The notes: generated by a model not told the origin, from the letters alone. Shown: positions 13,460 to 22,711, numbered from the stretch's first letter. The stretch: 47,209 nt of DNA from Actinomycetota bacterium (GCA_009699605.1 WLNW01000006.1:1-47209); one strand, 5' to 3'. Numbers and translations are program-made.

Positions 13460-14293
13460 TCAGTGCCCCGCTTCCTTCTCGGTTGAAGCGCCTTCGGTTC
13501 CGCTGCACACCTTGAGGTGGCCTTCCTGGGCGGCTGCGCGCGGCTTGCAGTTGTTTTCGTTGAAGAACCCGGTCATGGCGGCGATGGGGAAGCTCAAGTT
13601 CCCGATGAGGATGACCGTTGCGAAGCCGCCGGCGAGGTTGCGTCGCACCTTGTTGATGGACGGGCTGTTGATCCCGAGGCTCTGGAACATCGAGTAGACG
13701 CCGTGGAAGATGTGGATGGACAGCGCCACGTTGGCCACGATGTAGATGATCGCGACGGGGATGGTGCTCAAGCTCTCGGTGAGGTTGTGGTAAACGTCGC
13801 CCCGGACGTACGTGTCGCCGAGGAACACGCCCCAGGTGAGGTCCATGATGTGGAACACCAGGTACAGGGCGATGATGGTTCCGGTCCAGCGCATCGAGCG
13901 GCTGGCGAAGTTCGCGGCGGCGTAGTTACGCGGGCTTTGGTACTTGCTGTTCGACAACATGTTCATGCGGGTGAGCGTGACGGCCGAGTGGATGTGCAAG
14001 GCGAACGCGCCCATGAGGCCGAGGCGCATGATCCACAGGACGAACGTCCGGGGGGCGAGATGGCCGCCGAGTTCACGGAGCGCCTCACCGTAGGCGTTCA
14101 CCTGGTTCGGCCCCTCGTACATGTGGAGGTTGCCGATCATGTGCACGAGGACGAACCCGAGCAGCGCGGCGCCCGTGAGCGCCATCACCCACTTCTTGCC
14201 GATCGCCGTCTGGTAGATGCTCAGCGGGAAGGGGAGCGGGCGCGCCTTCTGATGAATGGGATCGACCCGACCGGGCCGCAAAGTCTGGGACAT
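13460..14293 (-). CDS. sdhC: Succinate dehydrogenase cytochrome b subunit (type B, diheme anchor)
   Basis: A 277-residue membrane anchor with five hydrophobic helices (roughly residues 33-55, 80-105, 128-150, 170-195 and 218-240). His residues sit in [35 protein letters not shown] and [12 protein letters not shown], consistent with four ligands for two b hemes in type B succinate:quinone oxidoreductases. A polar, Cys-containing tail follows the last helix. The start is an ATG 9 nt after GGAGG; the in-frame extension to 14350 is not SdhC-like. First gene of the sdhCAB operon. Confidence 0.9.
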   Translation of the reverse strand: MSQTLRPGRVDPIHQKARPLPFPLSIYQTAIGKKWVMALTGAALLGFVLVHMIGNLHMYEGPNQVNAYGEALRELGGHLAPRTFVLWIMRLGLMGAFALHIHSAVTLTRMNMLSNSKYQSPRNYAAANFASRSMRWTGTIIALYLVFHIMDLTWGVFLGDTYVRGDVYHNLTESLSTIPVAIIYIVANVALSIHIFHGVYSMFQSLGINSPSINKVRRNLAGGFATVILIGNLSFPIAAMTGFFNENNCKPRAAAQEGHLKVCSGTEGASTEKEAGH

Positions 14294-14407
14294 AGGGCAG
14301 GATCCTCCGAAGCGTGCACTAGCACCCTGGCGAGGCGAGCCGCATGGCATCGGCCGTCAGGCGCTTAGCGATGGCGAAGTTACCCGGGGAACCGCCGACA
14401 CGACGAA

Positions 14408-16525
14408 CTAAGCGGGTCGGTGATGCCGAAGACCGATGACGCTGCGGTAGCGGTTGGTCACGAGGAGGTCGTCAACTGCGAGCTCGAGCTCGAGGGTGAC
14501 CGGCCCGACGGTGCTCGGCACGATCCACTCGATCTGCCCGATCCGGGTGCAGTCGTCGGCTGCGATGTCACCCGTCCACTCCCATCTGCGCGGACCGAGG
14601 GGGGTATCGATCCGAGCCCGGACGACCCCGGCGGGGCGCCCCGAGCGCTCGTCGCTCACCACGTGCACCTCGAGCACGATCTCGTCGCCCGGTTTGAGGA
14701 GCGGGGGGAGAAGGTCGGCGACGACGATCACCGGCCGGCACGCGGCGACGAACGCGTGCCACGCGAGCTTGGCGCCACCCGTGGCGTCGAGCAGGCCGAA
14801 GCCGATCTGCGGCGTGACGTCCTGCCAGCGGTACGCACAGAAGCCGCCCGTGGGCTTGTACTTGAGGCGGCGCAGCGTCTCGATGGTTCGGGCCACCACC
14901 TCGGCCTGGTGGACCTGGGTTGCGTCGCGCCACGCGTCGTAGCTCGCGTAGGAATCGGGGGGCACGACCCGCACCATGGTGTCGACGTCGAGGCCGTGGT
15001 GTTGGGCCAGGTAGGCCCAATCGAGGTTCGGCCAGAACTCGTCCGCGACGAAGGGCCGCGTGTCGGGCGCGGCCTGAGCGCCGAACGCCGACACGAACCG
15101 CACATGCCGGGGGATGCGTCGCGCGAAGCGTGCGAGGTCGGCCGCTTGCCCGTGATACCAGCCGAACCAGAGATGGGCATCGGTGCCGTCGAGTTGCGGG
15201 AGGTGCGGGGCGACGCCCGAATGGGCGATGACCGGTCGTGACTGGTCGTTCCGCTGGAGCACCCGTTTCAGTGAGCGATCGAGGACGGTGCGGTTCCACG
15301 TCGGGAGCTGCTGACGAAGGAATCCGGGACTGACCGCGGCGTCGCGGGGCTCTTCGGCGAGGTAGGGCTCATCGTGCGCGCACCAGAGGAACACGGACGG
15401 GTGATGGCCGAGCAGGTCGACCGCCTCGCGGGCTTGGCGCGCCGCCTGGGTGCGCACACCGCGCGAGTAGCGGTGCACGAGCGGGAGGTCCTGCCAGACG
15501 AGCAGGCCCAGCTCGTCGGCGATGTCGTAGAAGTCGGGGCGGGTGATGTGGGCGTGCACGCGCACGAGGTCGAGTCCGGCGTCGCGAATGGCCCGCAACG
15601 TGCTCACAATCTCCTCGCGTGGCACGTGGGCCAGATCTGTGCGTAACGGCGAGAGGGCGACCCCCTTGAGGAAGAGGAGCTCGCCGTTCACGCTCGCGCG
15701 CCAGTTCCGTAGCTCGACGGTGCGGAAGCCGGTGCGCCAGCGGCGATGGTCGCTCATCTCGCCGTTGTCGAGCCGGACCTCGACGCGCACGTCGTGCAGC
15801 GCCTGGGTACCGAGCGCGTGCGGCCACCATCGTTCGACCAGCGGCACGTTGACCGACCACTCGATCTGGTTCTCGCCGGTGGCGAGTGACACGGCGTGCT
15901 CGTGCTCGATGCCCGCCACGAGGGTGTGCAGCGTGACGGTGCGAGCCTCGACGGTGTCGACCACGAGGCGCATGGCCAACGCGCCGCGCTCCTCGTTGGC
16001 GTCGGCGCAGATCACCCGCCCGTGACGGATCGCTACGGGGCCGGTCTCGACGATCCGTACCGGTTGCCAGATGCCTGCGGGGTTCCAGCTGCGGGGGAGG
16101 TGGTCGCCGTCCTGGAATGCCCCGGTGAGCGAGCGCTTCTCGCCCGGGTCATTGACGGGCGGGCAGCTGACCTCGACCGCGAGCACGTGGGCCGTGTGCT
16201 CGTGGAGCTGGTCGGTTATCTCGAAGCTGTGGGTGAAGAAGTAGCCGTCGGTGTCGCCGATGTAGGAACCGTCGAGCCAGACATCGCCCTGGGCGAACAC
16301 GCCGTCGAGTTCGATCCATGCTCGTGATTCCGGAGCCGGTGCCGGGTGCTCGAAGCGGTGGCGGTAGAGGAGCGGCCCGTCGGTGCTCGCGAACTCGGCG
16401 GTAGTCCGCCAATGTCCCGGTATGTCGATCGCCGGCCAACCGGTGTCGTCGAACTCGTTCAGGTGAAACACGCGCCGGAGGTCCTCGTCGGCGAGTTGAG
16501 CCCTCCAGAGGCCGGACAGATCCAC
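14408..16525 (-). CDS. Glycoside hydrolase family 2-like protein, catalytic nucleophile apparently missing
   Basis: A 705-residue protein with the GH2 layout: N-terminal jelly-roll sugar-binding domain (LSGLWRAQL, then WIELDGVFAQGDVWLDGSYI), an Ig-like domain (~170-285), a TIM barrel (GVALSPLRTD to ~610) and a C-terminal beta domain. The acid/base Glu is kept in FLWCAHDEP (E386), though the usual N before it is D. The nucleophile motif of related beta-mannosidases (FVSEFGxQS) reads FVSAFGAQA, with Ala480 (codon 15086-15088) at the nucleophile position. If so, it cannot be a normal retaining glycosidase. No signal peptide is seen. Start: GTG 16525, 7 nt after TACCCT and right before the first conserved strand; ATGs at 16594 and 16552 are alternatives. 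Confidence 0.8.
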   Translation of the reverse strand: MDLSGLWRAQLADEDLRRVFHLNEFDDTGWPAIDIPGHWRTTAEFASTDGPLLYRHRFEHPAPAPESRAWIELDGVFAQGDVWLDGSYIGDTDGYFFTHSFEITDQLHEHTAHVLAVEVSCPPVNDPGEKRSLTGAFQDGDHLPRSWNPAGIWQPVRIVETGPVAIRHGRVICADANEERGALAMRLVVDTVEARTVTLHTLVAGIEHEHAVSLATGENQIEWSVNVPLVERWWPHALGTQALHDVRVEVRLDNGEMSDHRRWRTGFRTVELRNWRASVNGELLFLKGVALSPLRTDLAHVPREEIVSTLRAIRDAGLDLVRVHAHITRPDFYDIADELGLLVWQDLPLVHRYSRGVRTQAARQAREAVDLLGHHPSVFLWCAHDEPYLAEEPRDAAVSPGFLRQQLPTWNRTVLDRSLKRVLQRNDQSRPVIAHSGVAPHLPQLDGTDAHLWFGWYHGQAADLARFARRIPRHVRFVSAFGAQAAPDTRPFVADEFWPNLDWAYLAQHHGLDVDTMVRVVPPDSYASYDAWRDATQVHQAEVVARTIETLRRLKYKPTGGFCAYRWQDVTPQIGFGLLDATGGAKLAWHAFVAACRPVIVVADLLPPLLKPGDEIVLEVHVVSDERSGRPAGVVRARIDTPLGPRRWEWTGDIAADDCTRIGQIEWIVPSTVGPVTLELELAVDDLLVTNRYRSVIGLRHHRPA

Positions 16526-16532
16526 CGACGTG

Positions 16533-16538
16533 AGGGTA
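16533..16538 (-). promoter_or_regulatory. -10 element for leaderless GH2-like gene
   Basis: TACCCT on the minus strand ends 7 nt before GTG 16525. It supports that start over the upstream ATGs. No clear -35. Confidence 0.4.
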
Positions 16539-16717
16539 GTCGGCGCCCGCATGAGCCCTGCGTACCCCGCAGAACGGGCTGTTCGGTCCGTCAAGTCGAC
16601 GAACGGCGTTCATCGTCCGACGCCATTGCCCCCACGACCTCGACGACTTCATGTCGTTTCTGCTCGAAGGCCGGCAGGTACCCGCGGCGCTGATCCTGGT
16701 CGAGGCACGCGCGGCAC

Positions 16718-16723
16718 TAGCGT
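16718..16723 (+). promoter_or_regulatory. -10 element for leaderless AAA+ ATPase gene
   Basis: TAGCGT ends exactly 6 nt before ATG 16730. CTGGTC at 16696-16701 is a possible -35 with a 16-nt spacer. No Shine-Dalgarno sequence is present between the hexamer and the ATG. Confidence 0.55.
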
Positions 16724-16729
16724 GACCTC

Positions 16730-18139
16730 ATGACGAACCATCCGAGCACCCTCGGCGCGCTACGCGCCTCTGGTTGGCAGTCCCGTCCGGTCAAGGCCGA
16801 GCTGCGGCGCAACGCCATCGAGCGCATCCGCGCCGGCGAGCCGCTGTTCCCCACGGTGCTCGGGTACGAGCACACCGTGCTCCCGCAGCTCGAGAACGCG
16901 CTGCTCGCGGGACACGACGTCATCTTCCTCGGCGAGCGCGGGCAGGCCAAGACCCGCATGATCCGATCGCTCACCTCGTTACTCGACGAGTGGATGCCGA
17001 TCGTCGCCGGTTCGGAGATCAACGACGATCCGTACGCCCCGATCTCGCGGCACGCTCGAGACCTCATCGCGGCCGAGGGCGACGACACGCCCATCGATTG
17101 GGTGCACCGCGAGAACCGCTACGGCGAGAAGCTGGCCACCCCCGACACGTCGATCGCCGACCTCATCGGCGAGGTCGACCCCATCAAGATCGCCGAAGGC
17201 CGTTACCTCTCCGATGAGCTGGTGCTGCACTACGGCCTCGTGCCGCGCACCAACCGCGGCATCTTCGCCATCAACGAGTTGCCGGATCTCGCGGAACGCA
17301 TCCAGGTGGGTCTGCTCAACGTGCTCGAAGAACGCGATGTGCAGATCCGCGGCTTCAAGGTGCGGCTGCCGCTCGATGTGATGCTCTTCGCGTCGGCGAA
17401 CCCTGAGGACTACACCAATCGTGGGCGCATCATCACGCCATTGAAGGACCGCTTCGGCGCCCAGATCCGAACGCACTACCCGCTCGATGCCGCCACCGAA
17501 CTCACCATCGTCGAGCAAGAGGTCGAGCTACCCGACGACATCGCGGTCAGCGTGCCCGAGTTCATGGGCGAGATCATCGCGACGTTCAGCCAACTCGCCC
17601 GGGCCAGCTCGCACGTGAACCAACGCTCGGGCGTGTCAGTGCGCTTGTCGGTGGCCAACTACGAGACGCTCGTTGCCAACGCCATGCGCCGTTCGCTCCG
17701 CACCAACGAGCGACTCGTCGTGCCGCGCGTCTCCGACCTCGATGCGCTCGCGTCGTCCACCACGGGCAAGATCGAGTTCGAGACCCTCGGCGACGGCCGC
17801 GAAAGCGAGATCCTCGAACACCTGGTGCGCGCCGCAGTGCTCACCGTATTCAAGGACTCCGTGCCGCCGATCACCCATCGCGCGGTGATCGAAGCGTTCG
17901 ACAACGGGGTCAGCGCCAGTGCCGGAGAGGACATCTCCTCGGCCGACTACCTCGCCTTGCTGAAGTCGATGCCCGCGCTCGATGCCCCCGTGCAGGCGTT
18001 GCTCGCCGATGAGCCCGACGCCGAGGCGCCCGAGGTGGTGGCCAGCGCTATCGAGTTCGTGCTCGAGGGCCTGCACCTCTCGAAGCGGCTCAACAAGGAC
18101 GCGGCCGGCGGCCGCGCCCAGTACCGCTCCCGCGGCTGA
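16730..18139 (+). CDS. MoxR/BchI-like AAA+ ATPase (magnesium chelatase subunit I-type)
   Basis: A 469-residue AAA+ protein. Walker A is GERGQAKTR (residues 68-76); the Walker B/sensor region is GIFAINELPDL (~178-188), followed by LLNVLEERDVQIRG and FASANPEDYTNRGRI, all typical of the BchI/MoxR helix-2-insert clade. A C-terminal lid and a helical tail end in AGGRAQYRSRG. There are no chlorophyll or cobalamin genes nearby, so a remodelling or maturation role with a VWA partner is more likely than Mg chelation. The likely partner is the VWA protein at 23409. From memory, mycobacterial Rv0958 (~459 aa) and Rv0959 (~672 aa) next to purN-purH look like the same pair. Confidence 0.88.
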   Translation: MTNHPSTLGALRASGWQSRPVKAELRRNAIERIRAGEPLFPTVLGYEHTVLPQLENALLAGHDVIFLGERGQAKTRMIRSLTSLLDEWMPIVAGSEINDDPYAPISRHARDLIAAEGDDTPIDWVHRENRYGEKLATPDTSIADLIGEVDPIKIAEGRYLSDELVLHYGLVPRTNRGIFAINELPDLAERIQVGLLNVLEERDVQIRGFKVRLPLDVMLFASANPEDYTNRGRIITPLKDRFGAQIRTHYPLDAATELTIVEQEVELPDDIAVSVPEFMGEIIATFSQLARASSHVNQRSGVSVRLSVANYETLVANAMRRSLRTNERLVVPRVSDLDALASSTTGKIEFETLGDGRESEILEHLVRAAVLTVFKDSVPPITHRAVIEAFDNGVSASAGEDISSADYLALLKSMPALDAPVQALLADEPDAEAPEVVASAIEFVLEGLHLSKRLNKDAAGGRAQYRSRG

Positions 18140-18148
18140 CCACTGCGC

Positions 18149-18166
18149 CCGACCCGGGCGGGTCGG
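18149..18166 (+). terminator. GC-rich hairpin after the AAA+ gene
   Basis: CCGACCC (18149-18155) pairs perfectly with GGGTCGG (18160-18166) across a 4-nt loop, 10 nt past the stop. No T-tract. The rest of the 186-nt gap before the convergent GH1-like gene shows nothing else. Confidence 0.5.
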
Positions 18167-18325
18167 CCGGCCCACTCGCGGCCGTCATCGGATGACCACC
18201 GAGCTCACCCCAGTGGCGTGGGCGCGACCTCGGGGAGGGTGCAGGTGCCCGCCGCGCTGACGCATGGGCCTACAGATCGCTGGCCAGATCAATCATCTCG
18301 CCGAAGGCGTCCCGGATGCAGGCGG

Positions 18326-19531
18326 TCATGTCGTGAGGAGTGCCTGCAGGTAGTGGCCGCTGGCCTTGATCTTGCGGTCGCGATCGATGAGCCCCCGTGG
18401 CGCGTTGAAGCCGTACAGCCACTCGTAGGCATCGATGCCGGTGTCGTACAGGTAACCCGTGAGCGGAACTCCATCGGCGATCGCCCGCTGCATCTCGATC
18501 ACGGTCGACCGCAGCAGCTCTTCGCGCCACTCGTCGTCGGTGGTGGTCACCCCATCGGCGGCAATCATGAGTGGCGTGGCGGGGGCCAGCTCACCCAGGC
18601 GGCGCACGACCTCGCCAAGCTCCTCGGCGTTCGGGGCGAAGCCGGTTGCGTCGGTGCGCGCGGTGGCCGGGTACGGGCCGAGTTGGAGATCTTCGCCGAG
18701 TAACAATGGCGGGCGGTATGCGACACCGATGATGTCGAACGCGCCGGCCATCTCGGGACGGTCAAGCGACGCGCCACCCGGAACGTCGAGAACGCCTTCG
18801 CGGCGCGAGCGCAGGAAAAGGTCCCACATGACCGAATCCCAATGCTTGGCCTCGTTGCGCGCCTCGAGGGAGTTCACGGCGCGGACGGTGGAGAGGCCCA
18901 GCACCACCATCACCGGCGCTTCGCCGCCCTGGAGCAGTTTCCACGCCGCTTGGTTCGCCTCGATCGCGCCGACGATCGCCTCGCGGGCTTGGTCGGGTCG
19001 GCGGCGACCAGGGGGGCGCGTGCCCATCAGGTACCCGCGGGTGGCCCACCCGATCGGGTCTTCGATCGGCACCCACCCGGCGACGAGATCCTCGAACCAC
19101 TCGGCGCACCGGTCGACGTGGCGCGGCCAGAAGTACCCGCGTGCCTTGGCGTCGCGGAAGCCGCCCTCGTCGTCGTGGAACCAGCCGGGAAGCGAACCGT
19201 TGTGCAACGTGATCCACGGCGCGAGGCCGGCGGCGCGGATGTCGCGGAGCACCTGCCGTTCGTGGGCGACGCGATCCGTGTCGATGATGCCGTCGCGGAT
19301 CTCGAGGCGCGCCCACTCGATCGTGACGCGCACCGCGTTGGTGCCGAGCGTGGCGAGCAACGCCGCGTCGTCCGCGTAGTTGGTCGCCCAGCCATTTCCG
19401 TCGGCCGAGCGCGGGGCGTCGTTGTCGCGCTCCCAGGCCGACCAGTCGGCATTGGGCGCAACGCCTTCCGAACCAACGGACGACGACGTGGTTCCCCAGA
19501 CGAACGTGTCGGGGAACCCCGCGGCGCTCAC
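18326..19531 (-). CDS. Glycoside hydrolase family 1-like protein lacking both catalytic glutamates
   Basis: A 401-residue protein with GH1 TIM-barrel landmarks: FVWGTTSSSVGSEG at the N-terminus, AVRVTIEWARLE, TLHNGSLPGWF, GYLMGTRPPG, and a C-terminal GYLYDTGIDAYEW aligned with the usual GYfxWSLxDNFEW. The acid/base motif (xNEP) reads PIEDP (E157-D158). The nucleophile motif ITENG reads IAADG, so Ala325 (codon 18557-18559) replaces the nucleophile. The HW pair before LP is also NG. The fold is therefore kept and the active site lost. GTG start overlaps the MaoC stop (GTGA), so it belongs to the acyl-CoA operon. A lipid- or glycan-binding role is only a guess. Confidence 0.8.
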   Translation of the reverse strand: MSAAGFPDTFVWGTTSSSVGSEGVAPNADWSAWERDNDAPRSADGNGWATNYADDAALLATLGTNAVRVTIEWARLEIRDGIIDTDRVAHERQVLRDIRAAGLAPWITLHNGSLPGWFHDDEGGFRDAKARGYFWPRHVDRCAEWFEDLVAGWVPIEDPIGWATRGYLMGTRPPGRRRPDQAREAIVGAIEANQAAWKLLQGGEAPVMVVLGLSTVRAVNSLEARNEAKHWDSVMWDLFLRSRREGVLDVPGGASLDRPEMAGAFDIIGVAYRPPLLLGEDLQLGPYPATARTDATGFAPNAEELGEVVRRLGELAPATPLMIAADGVTTTDDEWREELLRSTVIEMQRAIADGVPLTGYLYDTGIDAYEWLYGFNAPRGLIDRDRKIKASGHYLQALLTT

Positions 19532-20394
19532 GCGAACGTCATCGTGCCGGCATCGAACACCAGGCGATCAGCGACGAATGTCTGGAACGTGGCGGTGTTG
19601 TCGTTCTCGATCCAGATCTTCACCTCGAGCGCCTCGCCCGGGATGACCGGCGAGGCGAACCGACCCGCCATGCCGACAAAGCGCGTCGGATCGCTGCCGC
19701 ACACCGCGTGCAGCAACGCTCGGCCGGTGAATCCGTAGGTGCACAGGCCGTGCAGGATCGGGGTGTCGAAGCCGCCGAGCGCAGCGAACTGCGGATCACT
19801 GTGCAACGGGTTGCGATCGCCGTTCAGCCGGTACACCAGGGCTTGATCGGTGCGGGTCTGGTAGGACACGACGTGATCGGGGGCGCGCTCGGGGGCGACG
19901 AACTTGGCCGATGGGCCGCGATCGCCACCCCAACCACCTTCGCCGCGGATGAACATCGATGACGACGTCGTGAACAGCTTCTCGCCGGTGTTGATGTCAG
20001 TGGCCGTGGATTCCATGACCACGACTGCGGCCTTGCCCTTGTCGTAGATCGCGGTGATGCGCGACGACGCCGATGCGGCGCCGGTGACGGTGAGCGGCTT
20101 GTGCAGCGTGAACGACTGCTCGCCGTGGACCAGCATGGCCGGGTTGAACGAGCCGAGCGCCGCCAACGGGCCGGCGCCTTTCATCTCGCTGCGCAGGGAC
20201 AGCACCACCACCATCGAGGGCAGGGCCTGCTGCTCGACTCCGTGCGAGTTCTCGGTCGTGAACTCGAGCTCGAAGCCGGTCGGGTCGGTCATGCCCGCAC
20301 CGACGCCCAACGCGTAGAGGATGCTCGAGGTGGAATCCCAACTGAAGGTGGAGGGGCTGCCTTCGGCGCCTACGGCGTCAGGGTTGATTGGCAT
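19528..20394 (-). CDS. MaoC-like (R)-specific enoyl-CoA hydratase (hydratase 2, double hot-dog)
   Basis: A 288-residue protein with an N-terminal pseudo hot-dog half and a C-terminal half bearing the hydratase-2 motif YRLNGDRNPLHSDPQFA, where the Asp and His are the catalytic pair, followed by GFDTPILHGLCTYGF. This is the layout of MFE-2-type hydratases acting on long-chain or steroid side-chain enoyl-CoA esters. GAGGA lies 6 nt before the ATG. It sits 60 nt after the fused acyl-CoA dehydrogenase and would hydrate that enzyme's product. Its stop overlaps the GH1-like start by 4 nt. Confidence 0.92.
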   Translation of the reverse strand: MPINPDAVGAEGSPSTFSWDSTSSILYALGVGAGMTDPTGFELEFTTENSHGVEQQALPSMVVVLSLRSEMKGAGPLAALGSFNPAMLVHGEQSFTLHKPLTVTGAASASSRITAIYDKGKAAVVVMESTATDINTGEKLFTTSSSMFIRGEGGWGGDRGPSAKFVAPERAPDHVVSYQTRTDQALVYRLNGDRNPLHSDPQFAALGGFDTPILHGLCTYGFTGRALLHAVCGSDPTRFVGMAGRFASPVIPGEALEVKIWIENDNTATFQTFVADRLVFDAGTMTFA

Positions 20395-20454
20395 GTGCGG
20401 TCCTCGCGAATGTGAGGTGGATGCGGGCGAGGTCGCAGCGTAGCGGTCGGCCGA

Positions 20455-22596
20455 TCACGCGAGCATGGGTTCGCGTGGCAGGCCGAGCAGCCGCTCGGCG
20501 ATCACGTTGCGCAGCACCTGTGACGTTCCGCCGGCGATCGAGAGTGCTCGGCTGAACAGGTAGCTGTTCGTCCACATCGCGAGATGATCGTCGTCGAACA
20601 CGGCGTCGGGACCGGCGATGCGCATCGCCAGGTCGGTCACCCGCTTGTCGTGTTCGCTCCCGAGGAGCTTGCCGACGTTGCCCTCTGCTCCGGGCTCGGC
20701 GCCTTCGAGTGCCTTGCCCACCCGGCGCAGACCGAGCAGGTCCATCGCCTGGTGATGCGCAACGAGTGCGCCGATCTCCTGGCGCACCGAGACATCGCCG
20801 GGGCAGTGGCGCGCCGCGAGGGCGAACAACCCGCGCGCGCTGGTCGCGAAGGCTGCGGTGCCCGCGCCGGACAACGACACGCGCTCGTTGGCGAGCGTGG
20901 TCCGCGCGGCCGACCAGCCGTGGTCGAGCTCGCCGATGAGCGCGTCATCCGGTAGGAAGACGTCGTTGAAGAACACCTCGTTGAACGTCGGGTGACCGGT
21001 GAGCTCGCGCAGCGGTCGAACATCGAGCCCGGGCGCCGACATGTCGACCACGAAGCAACTGATGCCTTGGTGCTTCGGTGCGTTCGGGTTGGTGCGCGCC
21101 ACGCACAAGCCGACGTTGGCGAGGTGCGCGATCGACGTCCACACCTTCTGACCGTTGAGCCGCCATCCGCCGGGAACCTTCTCGGCGCGCGTCGTGAGCG
21201 ACGCGAGGTCGCTGCCCGCATCGGGCTCGCTGAACAGCTGGCACCACATGAACTCGCCGCGCAGTGATCCGCCGACCCACTTCTCCTGTTGTTCGGGCGT
21301 GCCATACGCGATGATGGTGGGGAGGTTCCACGACGCGAGGCCCATGTTTGGCTTACGTACTTTGCCGCGCAGCTCCTGTTCCACGACGAGTTGCTCGACC
21401 GGGCCCGCGCCGCGACCCCACGGTTCGGGCCAGTGGGGGAACAGGTAGCCGCTGTTGGCCAACGCGTCCGGCTTGTCGTCGGACGCCAGCGCGGCATACC
21501 GCTCGACGAAAGCCCGCACCTGCGCGCGGAACGCGTCGGCAGCGGCACCGAGGTCGACCTCGGCGCCGCGAACGACCCCGCGCTCCGCGAGCTCGGCCGT
21601 GGCCGCGCGGTGGGTATTGATCGTGCCGAACGTGGCCGTGAGCGCTGTGGCGCGCCGGAACCACAGGTGTGCGTCGTGCTCGTAGGTGCAGCCGATGCCA
21701 CCGTGCACCTGGATGTTCGTCTTCGCGCAGTTCTCGTAGGCCTCGAGCGCCACCGACCCGGCGACCGCACACGCAAACGCGGCCTGTTCGTCGATGCGGA
21801 TGTCGGCGGCGGCATCGAGCGCGCGCACCGCGTCCCACGCGACGGCCGTGGCCAGCTCGGCTGAGGCCAGTGCATCGGCCAAGAGGTGCTTGACCGCCTG
21901 GAAGGATCCGATCACCCGACCGAACTGCACCCGCTGCTTCGCATACGCGGTGGCGAGCTCGACGCAGGCCCGCGAGCCGCCGGCGGCTTCGGCCGCGCCG
22001 AGGGCGACACCGACGCGTTCGACGATGGCGGCGGCACCCTCGAGTCGTATGGCCGACGCAAGGGCGGCCGGGTCAAGTCCAACGTGCGCGCTGCGTCGCG
22101 TGCGGTCGATGTTGCCGCGCTCGGTGATCGTCACCCCTGGCGCACCGGTCGTGACGACGAGCGCGTCGTTCCCGTCGATCAGGACGAGCGTGTGCGCGTG
22201 CGTCGCGCCCAGGACGGCCCCGCCGACCCGGCCCACGCCGCCTATGCGCGAGCCGTCGGCGAAGCCGGGCAGCAGCGCAGCACGCGTGGCGTCGTCGCCG
22301 GCCTGCGCGATTACGTACGACGCAAGCACGGTGGGCAAGAACGGACCGGGCAATAGCGCGGCACCTGTGGCCTCGAGCACCACGGCGAACTCGGCCAGCC
22401 CGTAACCCGAACCGCCGTACTCCTCGGGCAGGTGAAGCCCGAGCCATCCGAGTGCCGCCATGTCGGTCCACAGCGGCGTGCCGTCGGTGTCCGCGTCGCG
22501 CGTGGCCCGAGCGAGCCCGAGCGCGTCGCGGCGTATGCAGAAGTCGGTGGCCACCGCGGCCAGCGCGCGATGATCCTCGGTGATGGCGATCGCCAT
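20455..22596 (-). CDS. Fused two-module acyl-CoA dehydrogenase (FadE34-like)
   Basis: A 713-residue protein made of two tandem acyl-CoA dehydrogenase modules. Module 1 (~1-340) has LGLHLPEEYGGSGYG, QRVQFGRVIGSFQAVKH and VHGGIGCTYEHDAHL. Module 2 (~365-713) has QLFSEPDAGSDLA (FAD/substrate loop), GWRLNGQKVWTS, and the C-terminal SIAGGTSQVLRN. In mycobacteria most steroid side-chain dehydrogenases are heteromers of two such chains, whereas FadE34 is a natural fusion of this size; this gene has the same build. The likely role is alpha,beta-dehydrogenation of a branched or steroid side-chain acyl-CoA. AGGGGAAA precedes ATG 22596; a further ATG at 22632 is less supported. First gene of the dehydrogenase-hydratase-GH1-like operon. 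Confidence 0.9.
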   Translation of the reverse strand: MAIAITEDHRALAAVATDFCIRRDALGLARATRDADTDGTPLWTDMAALGWLGLHLPEEYGGSGYGLAEFAVVLEATGAALLPGPFLPTVLASYVIAQAGDDATRAALLPGFADGSRIGGVGRVGGAVLGATHAHTLVLIDGNDALVVTTGAPGVTITERGNIDRTRRSAHVGLDPAALASAIRLEGAAAIVERVGVALGAAEAAGGSRACVELATAYAKQRVQFGRVIGSFQAVKHLLADALASAELATAVAWDAVRALDAAADIRIDEQAAFACAVAGSVALEAYENCAKTNIQVHGGIGCTYEHDAHLWFRRATALTATFGTINTHRAATAELAERGVVRGAEVDLGAAADAFRAQVRAFVERYAALASDDKPDALANSGYLFPHWPEPWGRGAGPVEQLVVEQELRGKVRKPNMGLASWNLPTIIAYGTPEQQEKWVGGSLRGEFMWCQLFSEPDAGSDLASLTTRAEKVPGGWRLNGQKVWTSIAHLANVGLCVARTNPNAPKHQGISCFVVDMSAPGLDVRPLRELTGHPTFNEVFFNDVFLPDDALIGELDHGWSAARTTLANERVSLSGAGTAAFATSARGLFALAARHCPGDVSVRQEIGALVAHHQAMDLLGLRRVGKALEGAEPGAEGNVGKLLGSEHDKRVTDLAMRIAGPDAVFDDDHLAMWTNSYLFSRALSIAGGTSQVLRNVIAERLLGLPREPMLA

Positions 22597-22711
22597 GGCA
22601 GTTTCCCCTGGAAGTCGTCGGGCACTCGACATGTTGCGTTGGTCCGCCGACGGTACCCTCTCGCCCGGTACTCGTCAGCAGACGGCGTGTCCGAACACGG
22701 CAGGGGAGCGC

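Noticed and set aside
16526-16594. Longer N-terminus for the GH2-like protein from ATG 16594
   Set aside because: The extra residues are not part of the GH2 domain, and the TACCCT hexamer favours GTG 16525; kept as an alternative only.
16730-18139. True magnesium chelatase subunit for chlorophyll or cobalamin synthesis
   Set aside because: No bchD/bchH, cobN or other tetrapyrrole gene is nearby; the MoxR-like ATPase plus VWA reading fits better.
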